Origin: Polytrichum commune
Taxonomy: Eukaryota; Streptophyta; Polytrichopsida; Polytrichales; Polytrichaceae
DNA: 64,000 nucleotides
Assembly (NCBI GenBank): GCA_950295325.1
Contig: OX485805.1
Coordinates: 43,238,758 to 43,302,757 of the forward strand
Direction of reading: 5' to 3'
Positions 1 to 10,639 of this stretch are shown one piece after another (position 1 is the stretch's first letter; the number at the start of each line of letters is the position of its first letter). The position numbers and the translations under genes were made by a program. Under the pieces are notes generated by a model that saw only the letters and a list, made by a program, of their open reading frames with translations, made no database searches and had not been told where the DNA came from.

Positions 1-1684
1 GTTCACTATTTTGACCTTCTTAACACATGCTTTCCTGACACTCAGAACTCGCATGGAATTAAATTTTACCCCTAAAGGCCAAAGTAAAACTGTCCAATCC
101 AATTCAATAGCCTATTGAAGAAATTATGTACATCTTAATGTAGATATGATCATACCAATGACATCTTTGTAATGTCAGGATTGTATAGCTGACCATATGT
201 CCAAAATCAAAATATTATAATGTAAGTGTTCTCACTAGAACGGTCAACGGTGACTTTTTAGAGAAATTTGCCTCAGGCTTTAGGGCTTAAGGCCGTAAGT
301 CTTCTATGATGTTACCACAAGATATTACATGAATTTTCTTATCAACTAAGTTGCAATTGAGTCTAGACAAGAATCATGGATAGAAGTCGACATTGACTGC
401 AATATGTTACTTCCAAGTTTGTTGATGATAACAATTCTAGAAGTGGACAATACAAGTGCAATTGAAGTGCATTGCCTCCTTCTGATTCATGAAATTGATT
501 TGAAAGTGAGAACCCGAATTCATATGTTTTAGTCTTTAAGAATGCAATGAGCGTAGTCAACAAACCAATATCTTAAAAGTCAAAAGATATAAATCCTCGA
601 AGCGTTGCCAACAATATTGGCAACATGCCATGACATTATTCAAGTAGCATACTAGATTCCCCAACTCTTAGAGGGAGATAACATACCTATGCATCAACGT
701 AACCTCCTTATAATGGGGTCACCCTCTCAATGCACATCCAAAATTTCAGTAGACATCTTGAATCGATTTGAAAGAATCCGCATCATGTTTCATAATGTTG
801 TAATTGAGTGAACAGTAACCATGGTGCTCTTTGCTCTCTGCATTCACAATATGAGTCACAATTTGAGAGACATATGCAACACAATCCAACACATGTGCAT
901 GATGTCTACTTAAAGTGGTTGAGCATGTAGCTACATACTATTTCCATCATGCAAAAAGCAAGTCCCAAGCCTCTAGACCAACTTGGCTTGATGGATTAGC
1001 AATTTAGACCTACTCACTACCTCAAAAGGGATTCACTTCCTAAATGACACAATTCTTCTCACATGACCATGTCATTAAATTGGAGGACTAAACTTCCTAG
1101 CATTCATAACCCTAGTTGAGTTAGGTCATGTACCAATTACACTAAATAGCTGAAGTAATGTCGTCAAAAAATTAAAGTTAAAATAATTAGCGTGGCCATT
1201 ATTATTCTCTAGTTGGGTGAAAATAATGTGGGTGAAGACATTGTCTTGCTGAAGTTGGTCTTCCTTGAGACTTCCAACCAACACCTTATGTGATTAAAAA
1301 CATGACCCCCTGCAATATCCTAGAAAAACAATTAATGTGCCTCACACTAATTTTAATGTAGAAAATGGGCATGGATTAAGAATGAACACAACCTCGTTGC
1401 TTCTTCAAATGTGAATTGGTGTGAGCTCAAGGCAATTCCTACAAGCCACAATAATAGAATTATTTATCATAGCAAATGAGTCAATTTCCTTTAACCAACT
1501 GAAGTACATTATCATTTACAAAATTTTGAACTACCGTATTGTAATGTGTCGAGACATGGATCACCTCAAGTCGGGTAAACATCACATCATCATTCATCCG
1601 CAACTTATTCAATTTTGTCAAACATGATTCCCAAAAGCAATTGTAAGCTCATGCTGACATCGCAACCCAAAATTTTGGTTCACA
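1..1684. other. gene-free AT-rich stretch
   Basis: No reading frame here resembles a known protein, and I see no terminal repeats or tandem structure. It reads as ordinary decayed intergenic DNA. Confidence 0.5.
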
Positions 1685-2205
1685 TATGACTATGACGGCT
1701 TGTAATGCAAACGCACTCTACTTAAGAAGTGTTTTATATTGGATTACAGTTTACTTTATAAAGGATTCTTAGAACCCAACAAATTGAAGTTCTTCAGTGT
1801 AGTATGCCAGGCTTCAACTGAATTGGGCATGTCTCCTCAGTACCAAAAAAATGGCATGGCAAGAAAAATCTAGATATTTTTTTATTACAATAGAGGGAAA
1901 TAGTTCATGTTTAACCTGGGGCCACTTCACACACAAGACTCAAGGCATGTGACCATTGCACTTCAAGCAAATCTCACTGCTGGAAGAGCTGGAGCCGGTC
2001 TACATTCGCTTCACACTACACTTCAAGAACCAACTAAGTAAGTTAATGCAAGATGGATGTAAAGTCTACATGGATTCCTACATGGCATCAAATGGATCAT
2101 GTTTCATGGTCACTTGGATTATTTTCCAAGCCCACCTCTAGAGGTAGGCTTAACAGAAAACCGGGAGACCATGGCATTCCGAAACCTCACAACTGTTGAT
2201 TTATT
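1685..2205 (+). repeat. direct repeat A, copy 1
   Basis: About 0.5 kb that recurs in the same orientation at 2901-3422. Matching stretches include AAGAAGTGTTTTATATTGGA, the wording around GGCATGTCT, and GATGGATGTAAAGTCTACAT. By eye the copies are roughly 85% identical with small indels. No coding content was recognised. They could be the two ends of a decayed element or a tandem segmental duplication. Confidence 0.8.
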
Positions 2206-2211
2206 ATACTA

Positions 2212-2460
2212 TATTTTTGGGAATCTTCCCTCTACTATAGCTTACAGTTCTAAATATAATATCTGTTTTTACTGGAGCTCTACCATCTTTGCACTGTTCT
2301 GGGTTTGAATTACTGCAGGGTTGGGCATCTAGCCCTGGCCCTACCATCATGGAGGTCCCTAAAGATCGACACCTGGACCTTGGACTGAATTTCTGGTGCT
2401 CCTCCCAAATTGTCCGTACCTATGTACTCGGGATTTGCTCCAGAGTCCTTTTTTCTTGTT
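2212..2460 (+). repeat. direct repeat B, copy 1
   Basis: About 250 bp repeated in the same orientation at 4812-5068. Shared landmarks are GGGTTGGGCATCTAGCCCTG and GACTGAATTTCTGGTGCTC. It directly follows repeat A here. A shorter related piece (GTAGCTCTTACTGGCCAAAG) occurs near 2518 and again near 8055, so this is a dispersed repeat family. Confidence 0.8.
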
Positions 2461-2900
2461 GTGGCTGTAAGCAGAACACTAAATATTCTATTACTCCGTA
2501 TTACTTCCCTGTGCTGTAGCTCTTACTGGCCAAAGTATCTAAGCTTATATTTACTCGAGCTGTGCCGTCCTTGCACTGTTCTGGGTTCGAGAGACACCTA
2601 CAGTAATTCAATGTAAAAATCTTTCATTTCTCGCCGAGTCCACATGCATGAGCTGCGGCGCCGGGCAATGATCGACACTCAAACTTTAAATAAGTACCAG
2701 ATTCTTTAGTTTCTTCCTCCAGGATCCACCTTTGCTGACCGGATTATCTATAGTTATTTAGTCGCGATTCGCACCCTTTGTCCTGCCTAATCCGGTTGTG
2801 AAACTTGTGAGTAGATGCTTGGACCTCGGAGCATCGGATAGAAGCTTCCCCGATTCCCCTGTAAGTGGCCCTAGAACCCATTGGAATCATTGGAGCATAA

Positions 2901-3422
2901 ATGACTGCTATGGATTGTGACGCAGACGCACTCTGCCCAAGAAGTGTTTTATATTGGATTACATGTTACTTATAAAGGATTCTTAGAACCCAGAAAATTA
3001 AAGTCATCAGTGTAGTGTGCCAGGCTTCAACCGAATTGGGCATGTCTACTCACCACCAAAAAAATGGCATGGCAGGAAAAATCTAGAATTTTTTTCGTTA
3101 CAATAGAGGTAGATAGTTCATGTTTAACTTGGGGCCACTTCACACACGAGATTCAGGTCCCGTTTCCGTTGCACTTCAAGCAAATCTCACTGGTGGAAAA
3201 GGTGGAGTCGGTGTAAGTTCACTTCATACTACGCTTCAAAGACCCACTGAGTAAGTTGATGCAAGATGGATGTAAAGTCTACATGGATTCCTAGATGGCA
3301 TCAAGTGGATCATGTTTCATGGTAACTTGGACTATTCTCAAAACCACCTCTCGGAGGTAGGCATACACAAAAACAAGTGACCATGGCACTTCGAAACCTC
3401 ACAACTGTAGATTTACTACATT
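2901..3422 (+). repeat. direct repeat A, copy 2
   Basis: Second copy of the repeat at 1685-2205. In this copy the B repeat does not follow directly; it lies about 1.4 kb further on. Either something was inserted between A and B or the two are independent repeats. I recognise nothing in the intervening 3423-4811. Confidence 0.8.
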
Positions 3423-4811
3423 TCATCATGTGTGAGGACCCCGATGAATAGAACTCGTTGAAAAAGCATTCGGTTGAGGAAACAATCACATATGACTTCA
3501 CATTACACTTGAGGGCCCGTGACCACACTACATGATTTTGGGAAGTGTCTCAGGACGGCCTTAGAACACTTCTTTTGGGCTCTCAAAAATTCATGGTCAT
3601 GGCTCTTGGCTCATGTGTGAAGTGGCCCTTAGACACTCACAAGGATAAGCTTGACAGAGTCCAATCAGCATCTTTGAAACCACCAAATCCGAAAATATAT
3701 TTGAACTTGCCTCTCATCAAATTTGATATTCTCCAACTCTAGAATTGATTCAGAATGAAATCTCTCACATGAAAACGGACAACAAATTGGTACAGGACAC
3801 TACAGGATGTGTGGAGCCAACAGACTTGAACCAAGAAATTAATGGAGCCGGAACTCAATGTACACTATTCTGCACTAACTTATCAAAATTTTCACCACAA
3901 CTTGCATCACTTGTCATGTGCTTCCTGTCCAACATCACAAAGTGGTGGTAACTGGTTGATCGTGAGAGTGAGCTATGTTGGACGACGAGAGCCAGCGGCA
4001 AGAGTAGCGAAGGGTGGCTATGGTAGGAAAGGAGGGGGCTATAGGTGAGTTTCTTTCATTGGTGACTATCGTCATGACCAACGCTAGACACCCACCTCTT
4101 TGACCTGGGTCCTACTTGAAACTCCAGTGTGCACTTGTGATGTGCTTCAAAACTAACTCCCCAAATCATTCTACTAGGATGCAAAAGGATTTGAACAAAC
4201 TAATCTAGAGAGAGAAAGTCATGCAGTTTTCGAATTGGAAGGGGTGACGCATACCTATGTAAGAAGCCGGATATGTGTGCATTGAGATCGCTCGCCCTCC
4301 AGATTCCCGCTCGTCATCCTCACGAACCGTCGTCTTTCAACACCCAGCACAGAGATTCCAAAGAACAAACACTCACTTCAAAAGACTCGCCAACCCAATT
4401 CCGTTGCGTGGTCACGGCTGGCAGTGGAGATGTTGTTTCGTATTGTGTATCCGGGGTCTTGGATCTGTATGGAGACATTCAATAGTGAGAATTCTAGCAG
4501 GACGTACAGACACGAGCTGAACGCACCCATATTAACAGACTCAACGGATTGTGAAACAACAACAGATGCTTGACAACCTTCTGTTCGTCAATCGGGCAGA
4601 AAAGAACATGAATTCCTCCCACTTGGAGTGCAGGGAAGCACAAGGAGAGGGAGCTCAGAGAGTAGTAGAATGAGAGACGGCAGCGCAAGAGGAAGGTGGC
4701 TATGGCGGGGAAGAAGAAGCTGGGCGCAGAGTGCATTTCCTTGCCAGGATCATCGCCAGATTTTCATAAGACGCAGTCACCCGCACTTGGTGATACCTCA
4801 GGGCCTGAATT

Positions 4812-5068
4812 CTTGGGAAGATTCTCTCTACTGTGGCTCTTACTGTCCTAAATATTATATCTGTATTTACTCGAGCTCTGCCGTAGTTGCACTGTTCTGC
4901 GTTTGAATTTCTCAAGGGTTGGGCATCTAGCCCTGGCCCTACCGTCATGGATTGCAAAGTCCACGTTCCTAAACACCGACACCCAGATCTTGGACTGAAT
5001 TTCTGGTGCTCTTCCCAAATTGTCTGTACATATCTAAGCTTACTCGGGATTCGGTACAGAGTCCTTTG
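4812..5068 (+). repeat. direct repeat B, copy 2
   Basis: Second copy of the repeat at 2212-2460. It ends six bases before the target duplication of the foldback element at 5083-6565, so that element landed at the edge of this repeat. Confidence 0.8.
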
Positions 5069-5082
5069 GAGTAGTGTTCAAT

Positions 5083-6565
5083 GGGGGACGTTAAATACCC
5101 CCCCACGAACTTTTCGGACTGTCAGATCCGGGCTGGGGCAGCCGCCCGTCCAGAAAATCTGGATTTTCTGGACCCGCCCGAAAACTGCTGCCCGCCCGCC
5201 CGATTTCGAAAAAAACCATTGTCCTTACATTCTTGAAGGCCACTTACTCACAAATCCCATATTGAGTGCACTTCACCTTCAAGGGCCAAAATCCAATATA
5301 TATGTTCACTTCCAAATGAGTAAATAAGCAATTGACTGGGGTTTCATTATCAAAGTGAAACCGTCAATAAAACATGTAATTAACTTGGAAATCAAAAATA
5401 TTACAAAACCCTCACTAGCACTGAGGTTATAATTTTTGTGACTCACAATTTGAAATTGTCTTTGTCATTCTAAAATGACACTTAAATTTAGTGTGCTGAT
5501 TTAGTATGTGTATTTTATAGTATTTTAGGTAATGCCGTCTACTTTCACAAGTATTCATACGCATTCAAATGAATCAAGTGTGATTAAATATAATTAAGTC
5601 TAATTAATCTTCATTAATCCCAAATAAATCAGAAACTATGCTTACAAAATTCAGTAAAGCTAATTGATTATAAAATGTACTTACTGTAATTAATTAATTA
5701 TTGGAATTAATTCCAGTGAGTTAATTCTAATAATTAATTTCTGGAATCAATTCCAGTGATTTAATTATAATAATTAATATCTGGAATTTAATTCCAGTGA
5801 ATTAATTATAATAATTAATATCTGGAATTTAATTCCAGTGAATTAATTATAATAATTAATATCTGGAATTTAATTCCAGAAATTAATTATAATATAATTA
5901 ATATCTGGAATTTAATTCTAGTGAATTAATTCTAATAATTAATTTCTGGAATCAATTCCAGTGAATTAATCCTAATAATTAATTTCTGGAATTAATTATA
6001 ATAACTAATTTCTGGAATTTAATTCCAGTGAACTAGTTCTAATAATTAAGTCCAATGAATTAATTCTAATAATTGATTAATGAATGCGTATGAATACTTG
6101 TGAAAGTAGACGGCATTACCTAAAATATTATAAAATACACATACTAAATCAGCACACTAAATTTAAGTGTCATTTTAGAATGACAAAGACAATTTCAAAT
6201 TGTGAGTCACAAAAATTATAACCTCAGTGCTAGTGAGGGTTTTGTAATATTTTTGATTTCCAAGTTAATTACATGTTTTATTGACGGTTTCACTTTGATA
6301 ATGAAACCCCAATCAATTGCTTATTTACTCATTTGGAAGTGAACATATATATTGGATTTTGGCCCTTGAAGGTGAAGTGCACTCAATATGGGATTTGTGA
6401 GTAAGTGGCCTTCAAGAATGCAAGGACAATGGTTTTTTTCGAAATCGGGCGGGCGGGCAGCAGTTTTCGGGCGGGTCCAAAAAATCCAGATTTTCTGGAC
6501 GGGCGGCTGCCCCAGCCCGGATCTGACAGTCCGAAAAGTTCGTGGGGGGGTATTTAACGTCCCCC
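5083..6565. mobile_element. Mutator-like foldback element (non-autonomous)
   Basis: A 1483-bp element made of two inverted arms of about 485 bp (5083-5566 and 6081-6565) that match almost base for base. The ends read GGGGGACGTTAAATACCCC and its complement. A perfect 9-bp direct duplication, GTGTTCAAT, flanks it at 5074-5082 and 6566-6574. Long terminal inverted repeats with 9-bp target duplications are the hallmark of the Mutator superfamily. No transposase is present; the centre is an AT-rich tandem repeat. Each arm also holds a small palindrome built on CCAGAAAATC. The high similarity of the arms suggests a fairly recent insertion or ongoing gene conversion. Confidence 0.92.
5640..6075. repeat. 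AT-rich tandem repeat core of foldback element
   Basis: A unit of about 40 bp built on the palindrome GGAATTTAATTCC followed by AGTGAATTAATTATAATAAT is repeated around nine or ten times with small changes. It forms the loop between the long inverted arms. Confidence 0.85.
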
Positions 6566-7396
6566 GTGTTCAATATTGAAGTCTTCAACACCTGTCAAAT
6601 GCCATTTTGGTTGTCAAAAAGGTTTATTTTTGGGGGGCACTTCACAAAAATGTGTTATGTAAAGTTTCCACCCTTCACAGTGAAGGCCTCTCCAAAAATT
6701 GCATGTCACAAAATATAATGGCTGCAATTTGCAAATAATAACATAGTTGGACTCCTATCTTGACACTCTACCAGACACTTCCAAATTCTAATAACTCCTG
6801 CAATTTCGACTATGCAACTACAACTCGGCACGGACTGCAACTTCGGCTTGGCAAGCACAACTATATGTGAACGTGGATTTTCCAAACAGAATTGGGTGAA
6901 GAGTGATTGCAGAAGTTGATTGGAACTTGAACATTGGATGCATTGATGTGAGTGTCATAATGCGGTCTTCCGATGGAAAATATGGATTGGCCTAGAATTT
7001 TTGACACTTGGAAATTGACCCAAAACCGGAGGGCATTGCCTTTGGAGTTGGATGATGATTAAGTGCATTATGTAGGGAATCTAAATAATTTTAGTGCATC
7101 ATTTTATTGCATATACTTCTTCAATATAGTGAGACATCATATTATTTTCATATTCAATACAAAACGGCCAATTTTAAAAAAAATTGTGAAGTGTTGCAAA
7201 ATAGTTTTAAAGTTTGAGTGAAGTGTGATTATTTTGAAGCCCTTCACATTGAAATGCATGTGCACACTTCAAACTTGAACTCTGCTTTGGAGTGATCATC
7301 AAGATTTTTGGGGCATAATCGGTTAAGATCCTAGTGTTTGCAAGTCCAACCGGTTACATCATAACATTAAGTAGCAAGCCCGGAATGACCTTCTAA

Positions 7397-7436
7397 AAAG
7401 AGCATCAAACCGGCATGTGCCGGTTTGATGCTCTTT
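7397..7436. repeat. perfect 19-bp hairpin with 2-nt loop
   Basis: Left arm AAAGAGCATCAAACCGGCA (7397-7415), loop TG, right arm the exact complement (7418-7436). No mismatch is seen. It stands alone in AT-rich DNA, with no gene end within several kilobases. Confidence 0.95.
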
Positions 7437-7831
7437 CAGGAGCAAAGGTAGCGTTACTTTTGAGTAGTTTTACTTAGGCTATTTTTAATATATTTGAGTA
7501 TTTACTTTCAATGCTTAGAATTAATTATGTCAGTTTCTAGGATAAAACTAATGCCAAGTGGTGGTAAAAGTTCTAATCAAGGTTAAATTATGATCTAAAC
7601 AAATCTAAATAGCTATAAAGCAATGGGAAAGTTGGTGAGGTCAAAAAGGTAGTTGCACTTTTTGAAAAAATCTCCCAACGCCCGTATTGGAAACCTCTTT
7701 AATACCTTTTTGAAGCTACTATATTTGATTAAACATCCATTCATTCACCCTTGTTTTGCAAGCTTTTTCTTTCGTGTTGAGGTAATATTGCGGGTACTCA
7801 AAGGGTACCCTCCTAACATTGCTACTTAATG

Positions 7832-8045
7832 TTATGTATTGACATCCTTCAGTTTTTCTATATTAATTTGAAGTATATTCCATAAATTCCTCTAAAGTGA
7901 TTGGTAATTCTCTTGAAGACTTGAACTTCAACCGATTATTTCTTAAACTCAATCGGTTTATCTGTAACTAACTGTCAGTTCTCCCTGATCATTGATCCTT
8001 TGTCTGTTGTGGCTGCAAGTTGTACAACATTACTCCTTATTATTT
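7832..8045 (+). repeat. direct repeat pair, first copy
   Basis: This stretch recurs with moderate divergence at about 8145-8320. Both copies contain GTATATTCCATA/GATATATTTTTATA-like wording, then AATTCCTCTAAA, a GATYGGTAATTCTC motif, and paired AACTCAAYCGGTTTATCT segments. The upstream wording around 7305 (ATCGGTTAAGATCCTAGTG) also recurs near 8108. Function unknown. Confidence 0.65.
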
Positions 8046-8144
8046 CCTTGTGTTGTAGCTCTTACTGGCCAAAGACCATTAAACCACTCCCCGGGAAGTT
8101 TTTAGGCATAGTCGGTCAAGATCCTAGTGATTTTAAATCCAAGT

Positions 8145-8320
8145 AGTTACATGTTGACATCTTCCAGTTTTGCTTTATTCATTTGAGATATATTTTTATA
8201 GATTCCTCTAAAATGATCGGTAATTCTCCTGAAGTCTCGAACTTCAACCAATTATTTCTCAAACTCAACCGGTTTATCTTTAACTAACCGCCGGTTTTAC
8301 CCGAGCATTGCATTCGACCA
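8145..8320 (+). repeat. direct repeat pair, second copy
   Basis: Diverged second copy of the repeat at 7832-8045, in the same orientation. Confidence 0.65.
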
Positions 8321-9665
8321 TTCACTTTCCCCAACTTCAAGTCATCCCACCAACATTTGATTAACTAAACAGTCTGGCCTCAAGCCTTGGCATCTAGATT
8401 TAGAGAAACACAAGAATCATATGCCCAACGTTTTGCTTAGCATCATCATCATATCAAAGAATACATTAATCAAATTGATGATATTGCTTTCTTTGTTGCA
8501 TTTTGCAAGATGTCTCAACCACCTTTTGTTGTTCTTGATTAAATGTGAGTTTTTTATTGTATTTATGAGATGTCTCTTTAGTCACAGAAGCTATCTCATA
8601 CACACAAACAAAAACAACAATGAGTTCATACAACTTGATTAAAAATAAATGTATCTTGAGGTTTGGCATGAGTTAGAATACACACCTTGTAAATAAATTG
8701 GGTGAAAGCCTCTAAAAGGAAGGTGTACCAAGTCCCTTTTCCACCTTTATTCAATGATTTGGAATATTAATTAGGGGTAAAAAGATCCTTAAATTCCTCT
8801 AACTTTGTGATTCCAAAAGTTTGAACCACATGAAGTTTATGATACAATTTCGTCTCGACGTGAATAAACTTCGTAGGCCTGAAGAAGATTACAATAAATA
8901 AAATAATAAAATTGATATAAAATTGATAATCACAAAAATAAAATTATGATAAAACAAATTCCAAGACTCATATATATTTACATCATGTATATCATTCAGA
9001 AGAATGACCACCAAACCAACTAGTTCAAGTATTATACAATAGATTGAGTATCGTTATTTTGTCTCTTGTTCATGAAGCCTATCGATATGTCAACGCCATG
9101 TCATAACCCGGTGGTTGTCCTCCCAAACATAGAACATCTTACTACAAAACCTTTCATAAATCTTATTCTTAAGGAGAATTTTAAATGATTTATTGGAAGA
9201 TTGCCAATGTTTTTTCCAAATATTTTTGTTCTTACTGTCCATAGTCTTTTCATCCTTGTCAAATGGGATCCATACAACACCCTATCACCCTTCCTACAAT
9301 TATTAACAAATTAATTTTCTAAAAATTGTAATCAATTTCTAAGGTTGGTCTCAGAATAGGTGATGGTGTCAACCGACAAATTGGGATTGAGAATCTTGAT
9401 TTTGAATAAGGCTTCATGCCAAGACCTCCTGTCAAGGAATTCAAATTTTTATATTTAAAATCTCATATATGAGTCATGGTGTCATCCACATTTAACAAAT
9501 CATGAGGGAGTGAACGACTATCACATTATACATCATCATCAATTGTAAATTATGATAAAAATTCATAATATGACCTTTTAGAATATGAACATCATAATTG
9601 AAGCCAACTAAATAATCATTAGTCTCTAGCAAACATAAATTAAAGATAAGCAAGGTAAGTGGATG

Positions 9666-9668
<3 letters not shown>

Positions 9669-9697
<29 letters not shown>
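9669..9697. repeat. (AT)n microsatellite
   Basis: Uninterrupted AT dinucleotide run. Confidence 0.95.
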
Positions 9698-9700
<3 letters not shown>

Positions 9701-10059
9701 AAAAGATAAAATTCCAACAAAAAAATTTGGATGTGAAACATTCACTTCTAGATTTTCAAGTGTTTCCTAAGGTTTTTTTTTTTCTACTTATTACATATGA
9801 AAATAAAGACACATGGAAGGTGATGAAATCTATTCCCTCCAACTTTCAAACTTATTACCTCAATGATGATAATGTATTTCTATATGTGAGTAAGGGTAAA
9901 GGGAGAGGTGATTAAATCCATCCCCCTAACCTTCAACCTAATTCCTGAACTTTGAAGTTCATTACAACAACCTTGAATTTCAATACCTTAAATTTTCAAT
10001 CACATACCTACCTTGAAGTCCACATCTCATTCACCTTAATCACACATCCTCAAACAAAA

Positions 10060-10470
10060 GGTACGTCAAAAAGGCCAAATCCATCATCGGCCTCAACTTG
10101 GCGGACAACCAATTTGCACAAATCAAGAGTTGTAAAGGACCTGCAGAGGTGTAAAAGACCCTTAACAACATTCACAAGACGAAGAATTTGTCCAACATCC
10201 TCTTCATTTGCCTCAAGTTCTTCACATGCAAGATGCAAGAGGACGACAACTTGTTGGAATACGTCAACAAGGTCAAAGCGCTTGCAAATCAACTCACGTA
10301 TTTGGAGGTACCCGTGCGGGAGGAAAACATTGTTATGAATTTGCTCAAGAGTTTACCGGCCTCGTATGAGTACTTAATCACCATCTTGAAGACAATATTA
10401 ATGATGGAATTGAAAATGGAGTACATACGGCATGTTTGATGCACAAGATGTCACAATGCAAGGAGAAGGA
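10060..10470 (+). pseudogene. Ty1/copia gag fragment (UBN2-like)
   Basis: The + frame reads a copia-type gag core: a segment around SIIGLNLADNQF, then KMQEDDNLLEYVNKVKALANQL, LPASYEYL and HKMSQCKEKEPQGED. This matches the retrotransposon gag/UBN2 family in order and spacing. It is broken: an in-frame TAA at 10152-10154, a stop at 10437-10439, and a frameshift near 10432 before the KEKEPQGED segment. No protease, integrase or reverse transcriptase follows. The fragment ends at an inverted junction with another gag piece on the opposite strand. Confidence 0.75.
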
Positions 10471-10497
10471 GCCCCAAGGCGAAGACGTGGCCATGGT

Positions 10498-10637
10498 GTT
10501 GCATCAACGAATTGGTTGTCCACCAAATTGAGGCCGATGATGGAGATGACCTTCTTAACGCACCTTTGATAATTCTTCAACACTTTGCGATCTGCATTGG
10601 AACGTGGAGTTTCCTTAGATCCGTCTAAATGTCCCAA
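10498..10637 (-). pseudogene. inverted gag N-terminal fragment
   Basis: The minus strand reads SNADRKVLKNYQRC followed by ISIIGLNLVDNQF. The second segment is a diverged copy of the SIIGLNLADNQF block in the + strand gag fragment at 10060-10470. Two gag pieces therefore face each other, pointing to nested insertion or rearrangement of the same element family. Confidence 0.65.
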
Positions 10638-10639
10638 AA

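Larger units (their letters stand above)
6575..9660. other. gene-free stretch with diverged repeats
   Basis: No supported coding region. Apart from the hairpin at 7397-7436 and the direct repeat pair near 7832 and 8145, this is AT-rich non-coding DNA. Confidence 0.5.

Noticed and set aside
5640-6075. CRISPR-like regular array
   Set aside because: Units are contiguous with no unique spacers and lie in the loop of a transposon in a plant genome; this is a tandem repeat.
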